Assembly: GCA_948888345.1 (NCBI GenBank)
Contig: CAQTPN010000064.1
Location: forward strand, 1-7,719
DNA length: 7,719 nucleotides
Direction: 5' to 3'
Source of the DNA: an uncultured bacterium
Lineage (GTDB): Bacteria > Cyanobacteriota > Vampirovibrionia > Gastranaerophilales > Gastranaerophilaceae
This document shows, piece after piece, positions 1 through 4,691 of the stretch (the first letter of the stretch is position 1; each line of letters begins with the position of its first letter). The notes under the pieces were generated by a model. That model was given only the letters and a program-made list of their open reading frames with translations. It made no database searches and was not told where the DNA came from. Position numbers and translations under genes: made by a program.

Positions 1-9
1 GAAATAAAA

Positions 10-378
10 ATGATTAAATTAGTAAACAGAAAAGAACAAACAAGAAAAAGACACAAAAGAGTAAGAACGAAAATTTCAGGAACTGCATCTTGCCCGAGAT
101 TAGCAGTGTATAGAAGCATTAAGCATATTTATGCTCAGTTAATTGATGATGTTAACGGCGTAACTCTTGCTGCTTCATCATCTGATGCCAAAGATTTAAG
201 AGATAAATTATCTCATGGCGGAAATATTGATGCAGCTAAAGTTGTGGGTGAAGATATTGCCAAAAAGGCTCTTGCAAAAGACATTAAAGAATGTGTTTTT
301 GACAGAGGCGGCTTCTTGTTCCACGGCAGAATTCAAGCTTTGGCTGATGCAGCCAGAGAGGCCGGTCTTGATTTTTAG
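10..378 (+). CDS. rplR: 50S ribosomal protein L18
   Basis: This is the large-subunit ribosomal protein L18, which binds 5S rRNA and helps attach it to 23S rRNA in the central protuberance. The 122-residue product has the normal family length. It has a very basic N-terminus (residues 1-25, rich in Lys/Arg), the family signature [17 protein letters not shown] at about 30-46, and the conserved C-terminal block with [11 protein letters not shown] followed by [13 protein letters not shown] at the very end. The ATG at 10 is the only sensible start; only nine bases lie upstream in the window, so no ribosome binding site can be judged. L18 normally sits between rplF and rpsE. Here the upstream neighbour is outside the window, and downstream there is a terminator and a cell-wall gene in place of rpsE. 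Identity is certain from the conserved motifs. Confidence 0.97.
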   Translation: MIKLVNRKEQTRKRHKRVRTKISGTASCPRLAVYRSIKHIYAQLIDDVNGVTLAASSSDAKDLRDKLSHGGNIDAAKVVGEDIAKKALAKDIKECVFDRGGFLFHGRIQALADAAREAGLDF

Positions 379-403
379 TTCTTAAAAATTTTATTTTAAA
401 TTT

Positions 404-437
404 AAAACGCTCTTTTCCTTTTTGAGAAGGGCGTTTT
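404..437 (+). terminator. Intrinsic terminator after rplR
   Basis: A 14-bp stem (404-417 with 424-437, two G-U pairs allowed, no mismatches) closes a six-base pyrimidine loop. The 5' arm begins AAAACGC and the 3' arm ends GCGTTTT, so the T-run is built into the stem end. It starts 25 bases after the rplR stop codon. It would end the ribosomal transcript and separate it from the penicillin-binding protein gene. The near-symmetrical A/T ends mean it could act in both directions, but no minus-strand gene ends here. Confidence 0.85.
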
Positions 438-446
438 AGTTATCTG

Positions 447-474
447 TTGCACAATAAAATTTTTCTTATAGAAT
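447..474 (+). promoter_or_regulatory. Putative promoter of the penicillin-binding protein gene
   Basis: TTGCAC (447-452) and TAGAAT (469-474), separated by 16 bases, resemble a sigma-70 type promoter. They lie in the 43-base gap between the rplR terminator and the ATG at 481. Transcription would start at about 480-482, right at the start codon, and there is no Shine-Dalgarno sequence before that ATG. If the promoter is real, the message would be leaderless or nearly so. Short AT-rich gaps give chance matches, so confidence is limited. Confidence 0.38.
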
Positions 475-480
475 ATCAGT

Positions 481-2682
481 ATGGGAAACGTGAGAAGTAG
501 AAGAGTTAAGAATAATAAAAAAAAGAAAAAGGGAAATCTTTTCCTGTATCTTTTGATGATGGTTTTATCAGCAATGCTTGCTGCTGTTGCTGCATTTAAC
601 CTTTATCTTGCTTCTCTTCCGCCGATAAGCAACTTTGAGGATATTAAGCCGAACCCTGTTACATCAATTTATTCTTCGGACGGGGAAAATATCAAAACTT
701 TTACGGTGTTCAGATTTGAAAAAGTATCTATCAAAGATATTCCCAATAATCTAAAATATGCAATTATTGCAACCGAAGATAAAAATTTCTACCACCATAG
801 AGGATTTGATACAATCGGGCTTTTAAGGTCTGTTATTGTAAACCTTAAAGCGGGGTCTGCAAAACAGGGCGCAAGTACAATTACCCAGCAGTTGGCGAGA
901 ATTCTGTTCTTATCAAACGAAAGAACCTTTGACCGTAAAATAAAAGAATTAATTATTGCACACAGAATTGAAAAAACGATTTCTAAAGATGAAATTTTAG
1001 AAATGTATTTGAATTCCGTTTATTTGGGTTCAGGTACTTACGGTGTATTATCTGCATCAAAAACTTATTTTAATAAAAATTTAAATGAATTAACCCTTGC
1101 GGAGGCTGCTTTGATTGCAGGGCTTCCTCAAGCACCAAGCGTTTATTCACCATTGCAGAATCCTAAAAAATCAATTGAAAGACGTAATCAAGTTTTAAGA
1201 AGACTTTATAAAACAGGATATATTACGCGCGAACAGTATGAAAAATCAAAGGCTGAAGAATTGCATTTGAGTAAGAAATCCAAAATGTATTCTTTTAATA
1301 AAGCACCTTATTTTATTGATTTTGTATTGAAAGAGCTTGAATATATCGGTTTTCGGGAAGAGGATATATCTCAAGGCGGCTTGAAAATTTATACAACGCT
1401 TGATTTTAAAGCGCAGGAAGCGGCTGATAATGCCATTAATACAAGGCTTACTGCCGCAAAATTAACCGGTGATAAAACCCAGATGGCTCTATTCTCTTTC
1501 TCTCCTACAACCGGTAAAATCTATGCCTACATTGGCGGAAAAAACTATGAAAAGAGCCAGTATGACAGAATTTTAAATGCCGTAAGGCCTCCGGGGTCAT
1601 CATTCAAACCGTTTGTTTATGCTACTGCATTACAGCAGGGTGTAAAAGTTAATGATATAGTGAGTGATACCCCTGTAACGTTTGGAAGATGGTCTCCAAG
1701 GAACTATGGCGGAAAGTACAGGGGTGCAATGCCTGTTTGGCAGGCACTTGCTGTGTCTTCAAATGTTGTTGCAGTTAAAATGATTGAAAAAGTCGGTGTG
1801 CCAAACGTTATTGCAACTGCAAGAGAAATGGGTATTACAACCCATTTGCAGTCAGATATGACAATTGCACTCGGTTCAAACGGCGTCAAATTATATGATA
1901 TGGTTATCGCTTACGGTGCTTTTGCAAACGGCGGTTTTAGGGTGCGTCCTTATGCAGTTGAAAGGGTTGAGAATTCAAGAGGAGTTGTTGTTTATGAAAA
2001 TCCGGGTCCTAAAAACGTTAAAGTTATAAGCTATGATACAGCGGCCGGTATGACTTTTATGCTTCAAAAGGTTGTTGAAGTAGGTACAGGGCGTGCCGCT
2101 AATATTGGGCGTGCGGTGGCCGGAAAAACGGGAACTACTGATGATTACAGAGATGCGTGGTTTGTAGGTTATACACCTGATGTTGTAACCGGTGTATGGC
2201 TTGGAAATGATAATAACTCAAAATTACCGGGGATAACAGGCGGGTTGATGCCGGCTCAGGTCTGGGCAGATTATATGAAGGTAGCACTTCAAAATTATCC
2301 GAATTCCGTGTTTGATTACCCGAAACCTGATACATCAGGCGGGGGTGCGGTTGTTATAACCGAAGTGCCTACAGAAAAGATGGAAGACGATGATGATATA
2401 AATATTAACGATGATATGCCGTCTCCGCTTCCTGAGGCTTCAAGCAATTCTGACGATAAAAATGATAATGATAAAGAGAAAAAGCGTAAAGATAGAGACA
2501 GGGACAGAGACAAGGAAAAAGATAAGGATAAAGACAAAGATAAAGATAAGGACAAAGCTGCACAGCCCGCTGCTCCTGTACCTGTAACTCCTAATAAACC
2601 ATTTAATACGGAAAGCGCACCTGTACCTGCTGCTCCAAGTCCCTCTGTAGGTTCAAATGATGTACCTTTATCTGAAAATTAG
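481..2682 (+). CDS. Class A penicillin-binding protein (PBP1a-type transglycosylase/transpeptidase)
   Basis: This bifunctional enzyme polymerises lipid II into glycan strands and cross-links the peptides, acting on the outer face of the cytoplasmic membrane. The 733-residue product has a Lys/Arg-rich cytoplasmic start (1-18) and one membrane anchor (about 20-45). The glycosyltransferase-51 domain (about 70-240) has ATEDKNFYHHRGFD with catalytic Glu99, then GASTITQQLAR (130-140) and KDEILEMYLNSVYLG (169-183). The transpeptidase domain (about 330-605) has all three active-site motifs: S373-S-F-K376, S426-S-N428 and K549-T-G551. The C-terminus (about 633-733) is low complexity: an acidic stretch, an Arg/Lys-Asp dipeptide run (670-692), then a Pro/Ala-rich end. 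No Shine-Dalgarno sequence precedes the ATG at 481, but the basic start followed by a membrane segment fits family architecture. It is flanked by the rplR terminator and a 60-base gap before the next gene, so it is probably transcribed alone or with that gene. PBP1a (mrcA/ponA) is the nearest named type; the exact paralogue cannot be assigned. Confidence 0.96.
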   Translation: MGNVRSRRVKNNKKKKKGNLFLYLLMMVLSAMLAAVAAFNLYLASLPPISNFEDIKPNPVTSIYSSDGENIKTFTVFRFEKVSIKDIPNNLKYAIIATEDKNFYHHRGFDTIGLLRSVIVNLKAGSAKQGASTITQQLARILFLSNERTFDRKIKELIIAHRIEKTISKDEILEMYLNSVYLGSGTYGVLSASKTYFNKNLNELTLAEAALIAGLPQAPSVYSPLQNPKKSIERRNQVLRRLYKTGYITREQYEKSKAEELHLSKKSKMYSFNKAPYFIDFVLKELEYIGFREEDISQGGLKIYTTLDFKAQEAADNAINTRLTAAKLTGDKTQMALFSFSPTTGKIYAYIGGKNYEKSQYDRILNAVRPPGSSFKPFVYATALQQGVKVNDIVSDTPVTFGRWSPRNYGGKYRGAMPVWQALAVSSNVVAVKMIEKVGVPNVIATAREMGITTHLQSDMTIALGSNGVKLYDMVIAYGAFANGGFRVRPYAVERVENSRGVVVYENPGPKNVKVISYDTAAGMTFMLQKVVEVGTGRAANIGRAVAGKTGTTDDYRDAWFVGYTPDVVTGVWLGNDNNSKLPGITGGLMPAQVWADYMKVALQNYPNSVFDYPKPDTSGGGAVVITEVPTEKMEDDDDININDDMPSPLPEASSNSDDKNDNDKEKKRKDRDRDRDKEKDKDKDKDKDKDKAAQPAAPVPVTPNKPFNTESAPVPAAPSPSVGSNDVPLSEN
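2488..2556 (+). repeat. Six-base degenerate repeat encoding an (Arg/Lys)-Asp run
   Basis: About eleven consecutive hexamers of the form (A/C/G)(A/G)(A/G)-GA(T/C) encode alternating Lys or Arg and Asp, with one Lys-Glu interruption, in the penicillin-binding protein tail (residues 670-692). Codons are mixed (AAA/AAG, GAT/GAC, AGA/AGG). This suggests an old expansion or selection on the charged peptide, not recent slippage. The peptide would be a highly charged, flexible extracytoplasmic segment after the transpeptidase domain. Confidence 0.8.
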
Positions 2683-2742
2683 ATTTTAAGCCGCATGCAA
2701 GAAATATTTATTTTGCGTTTTATTATGATGTGGTGATTTTAT

Positions 2743-2973
2743 ATGCGCATTAATTCTTTAATACAAAATAAAGTGTATTTTTCCGGCCGTCATTCTTCTG
2801 TTCTTGACAAAAAGTCTGAACCGAAAAACGGGATGCCGGCTGAATCTGATAATTTATTGCCTGATTTTAGGCCGATATATTATGTTCATGCTTTTTCAAA
2901 AATGCCAGAGCCCGTATATGATGATGTGCTAAATAATATTGAGGATGCAAAAAGTTTATACTTGAAAATTTAA
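2743..2973 (+). CDS. N-terminal fragment of the frameshifted kinase-like gene
   Basis: This 76-codon frame starts at ATG 2743, with GGTGAT five bases upstream, and ends at TAA 2971-2973. It begins MRINSLIQNKVYFSG, a short Asn/Phe-Gly type N-terminus with no signal peptide or membrane segment, followed by a polar linker. Its last six codons, after the A-run, are probably out of frame. On its own it has no recognisable domain. It is best read as the first fifth of the 2743-3851 gene; if no recoding occurs, this is the only part translated. Confidence 0.5.
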   Translation: MRINSLIQNKVYFSGRHSSVLDKKSEPKNGMPAESDNLLPDFRPIYYVHAFSKMPEPVYDDVLNNIEDAKSLYLKI

Positions 2974-3200
2974 AAGAAGAATTATACTGCGGAGAAGGCG
3001 GTGAAGCCCGTGTTTTTAATATTGAAGGTATTAATGATTATGTTTTAAGGGTTCCCAAAATAACCTGCACACAGATTAAAAGCGGGTGTTTACCAAAAGA
3101 ACTCGCTATTGTACCTGTTTTATATAATAGAGATTTTTTTAATAAACAAAATTTAGGGCTGCCCTTATATGTAATACAAGAAAGCCCCGAAAATCCTGAT

Positions 3201-3851
3201 GTGGTGTATGAAAAGCCTCATTTTCCGGATAAGATGCCAAATGAATGGGGGACTGTTACGATATTAAGAAAAATGTCCGGTGAAGCAGTGAGTTCATCAT
3301 ATAAAGATGCCCTTGAAAAACTGGCGGGTGCAGCAAAATATGATGATTTTACAAGGTCTCAAAAATTTGGATTATTTTTAAGCACGGTGAGAAATTCAAA
3401 AAAATCATCAGATGATTTTGCAGGATGTGAAAAAATTTTCAAGGATAAAGAATTTGCAAGAGATTACAGGAATTTTGCAGATAAATACCTGAGCCGTCTT
3501 GAAGAGATTGCAAATATGCCCAAAGAAGCTTATAATAAAGCTTTTCAATATATTGATGAAGCCGACGGTTATGCTTTTGATTTTAAAAATCCTGATAATA
3601 TAATGATTGACACAGAAAAACAGGAGTTTAATTTTGTAGATTTGCAGTTCAATCCTGCCATATTGTGTTATTATGAATGCGATGATGCAAAAACCGCTTT
3701 TAGGGATTTGCTTTTGGGCGGCAGACAATTTTATGCGTATAATTTGGATTATCCTGCTGAATTGCTTGTAAAAACAGAAGACTTGAAAAGATTTTCCGAA
3801 TTAAAAAGAATTATAGATAAAAAATGCGGTTTAGATTCAGGTGTTAATTAG
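3201..3851 (+). CDS. C-terminal fragment of the frameshifted kinase-like gene
   Basis: The 216-codon stretch from GTG 3201 to TAG 3849-3851 holds the hinge-like, catalytic-loop-like (DFKNPDNIMID, 127-137) and DFG-position (VDLQ) motifs. The same frame is open back to 2943 without any ATG, GTG or TTG, and there is no ribosome binding site before 3201. This start is therefore formal only: the glycine-rich loop and the Lys strand lie upstream of it. The stop codon overlaps that of bioD on the other strand. The fragment is probably not translated independently. Confidence 0.45.
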   Translation: MVYEKPHFPDKMPNEWGTVTILRKMSGEAVSSSYKDALEKLAGAAKYDDFTRSQKFGLFLSTVRNSKKSSDDFAGCEKIFKDKEFARDYRNFADKYLSRLEEIANMPKEAYNKAFQYIDEADGYAFDFKNPDNIMIDTEKQEFNFVDLQFNPAILCYYECDDAKTAFRDLLLGGRQFYAYNLDYPAELLVKTEDLKRFSELKRIIDKKCGLDSGVN

Positions 3852-4531
3852 GGGCAAATTTCATCCGCAATTTTTTTAAAATTGTTCTGATTTTGCTTTA
3901 TGATGTCTAAAATTTTTACTTTGCCGAATTTTTCAATTAATTCGGGGGCTGTTGTTATAGCAGGGTCATTTGTATTTTCGGGATAATTTGAAATAACAAC
4001 GCCTAAAATTTTAACATCCAATGATTGAAGCGCGCTCAAAGTTAAAAGAGTATGGTTTATTGTGCCAAGATTAGGCCTTGCAACCACTATAACGGAGAGA
4101 TTTAATTTTTTTATGATATCCGATACAAGAGAATTGTCATTTACGGGGACAAAAAGCCCGCCGGAGCCTTCTGTTACAACAATATCGCATTTTTTTTCAA
4201 GCTCTTTGTAATCATTTTCAATCTTATTAAGGCTGATTTCAATACCGTCAATTTTTGCTGAAATTGATGGAGTACAGGGAGTATTTGTAATGTAAGAATT
4301 TTTTAAGGTTAGAAAAGAATTATTTGATAATAAAGCGGAATGATTAGCCGGAATACTTGATGCGCCTTCTTTTACATTATCTGCATCAGATAAAACATTT
4401 TCTATAATTCCGCTTTGAAGAGGTTTAAAATACCCTGTTTTTTTTCCTCTTTTTAATAATTCTGTGACAATGCCCCTTGCAACATAGGTTTTACCTGCAT
4501 CTGTATCGGTTGCTGTTATAAAAATATTCAT
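3848..4531 (-). CDS. bioD: ATP-dependent dethiobiotin synthetase
   Basis: This cytoplasmic enzyme makes dethiobiotin from 7,8-diaminononanoate, CO2 and ATP, the next-to-last step of biotin synthesis. The 227-residue product has the family length (about 220-230). Visible motifs are the modified Walker A TDTDAGKT (8-15, with Lys14 and Thr15), YFKPLQSG (34-41, with the substrate-binding Lys36), VTEGSGGLFVPV (119-130, a Gly-Gly loop in which Ser replaces the more usual Ala), and ARPNLGTINHTLLT (151-164), a strong BioD signature. The ATG at 4531 is supported by GGAGG eight bases upstream. No other biotin gene is in the window, so the rest of the pathway must lie elsewhere or be missing. The gene is convergent with the frameshifted gene: its TAA (3848-3850) overlaps that gene's TAG (3849-3851). 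Upstream, a terminator at 4597-4635 isolates it from the glycine-rich gene, so it probably has its own promoter. Confidence 0.96.
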   Translation of the reverse strand: MNIFITATDTDAGKTYVARGIVTELLKRGKKTGYFKPLQSGIIENVLSDADNVKEGASSIPANHSALLSNNSFLTLKNSYITNTPCTPSISAKIDGIEISLNKIENDYKELEKKCDIVVTEGSGGLFVPVNDNSLVSDIIKKLNLSVIVVARPNLGTINHTLLTLSALQSLDVKILGVVISNYPENTNDPAITTAPELIEKFGKVKILDIIKQNQNNFKKIADEICP

Positions 4532-4539
4532 ATTTTAAG

Positions 4540-4544
4540 CCTCC
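4540..4544 (-). promoter_or_regulatory. Ribosome binding site of bioD
   Basis: The minus strand reads GGAGG at 4544-4540, eight bases before the ATG at 4531-4529. It is a canonical Shine-Dalgarno sequence and fixes the bioD start. It contrasts with the penicillin-binding protein gene, which has none. Confidence 0.85.
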
Positions 4545-4550
4545 AAAGAA

Positions 4551-4578
4551 ATTTTACCTCTAAAAAACACTGTGTAAA
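4551..4578 (-). promoter_or_regulatory. Putative promoter of bioD
   Basis: On the minus strand TTTACA (4578-4573) and TAAAAT (4556-4551) are 16 bases apart, each one mismatch from the sigma-70 consensus. They sit between the glycine-rich gene's terminator and bioD, where a separate promoter would be expected. The predicted transcript start, near 4544, falls at the edge of the ribosome binding site, which is unusually tight. No paired BirA-like operator was found. Confidence 0.42.
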
Positions 4579-4596
4579 CTTTTAGAAAAACTTATT

Positions 4597-4635
4597 AAAA
4601 AAAGGGTATTGATAAGGTTACAAAAATCAATACCC
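4597..4635 (-). terminator. Intrinsic terminator of the glycine-rich prepilin gene
   Basis: On the minus strand a perfect 10-bp stem, GGGTATTGAT with ATCAATACCC (4635-4626 with 4613-4604), encloses a 12-base loop. It is followed directly by seven T (4603-4597). It lies 56 bases after the stop codon of the glycine-rich gene and before bioD. It is a textbook rho-independent terminator and makes the two minus-strand genes separate transcription units. Confidence 0.93.
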
Positions 4636-4691
4636 GTTGAAAAGTTGTTCATCTAAAATTTTATCGCTTGAGCGGCATGGAATGCGGTATA

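Larger units (their letters stand above)
2743..3851 (+). pseudogene. Frameshifted gene for a kinase-fold-like protein of unknown function
   Basis: Two overlapping open frames, 2743-2973 and 2943-3851, read as one gene if one base is restored in the A-run at 2949-2953 (five A then G). The junction becomes IEDAKKFILENLKEELYCGEGGEARVF, a smooth helix followed by a glycine-rich loop, and the joined product has about 369 residues. The downstream frame has no ATG, GTG or TTG before a GTG at 3201, which lacks a ribosome site, so it is not an independent gene. The first part starts at ATG 2743 after GGTGAT (2732-2737). Kinase-like features are visible: GEGGEARVF (84-92), VLRVPK (101-106), a hinge-like VTILRKMSGE (about 172-181), DFKNPDNIMID (280-290) and FVDLQF (298-303). 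These resemble the P-loop, catalytic Lys region, catalytic loop and metal-binding Asp of protein-kinase/APH-like enzymes, but the catalytic Asp sits one residue further from the Asn than usual. No family is recognised with certainty. A true mutation, a sequencing error or recoding could explain the shift. Confidence 0.75.

Noticed and set aside
2316..2555. Minus-strand open frame beginning with a Ser-Leu repeat
   Set aside because: It is the antisense of the Lys/Arg-Asp repeat in the penicillin-binding protein tail.
2697..2716. Possible terminator after the penicillin-binding protein gene
   Set aside because: Only a six-pair AT-rich stem (including a G-U pair) with an 8-base loop and no clear T-run; too weak to call.
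2949..2955. Classic -1 programmed frameshift heptamer
   Set aside because: The run is five A followed by GT, one A short of A-AAA-AAG, and no strong downstream hairpin was seen.
3868..3884. CAATTTT/AAAATTG hairpin near the convergent stop codons
   Set aside because: A short, almost GC-free stem inside bioD without a T-run; not a credible terminator.
4545..4635. BirA (biotin repressor) operator upstream of bioD
   Set aside because: GTTTACA occurs at the -35 region and TTGTAACC in the terminator loop, but they are too far apart and mismatched to form the paired operator.
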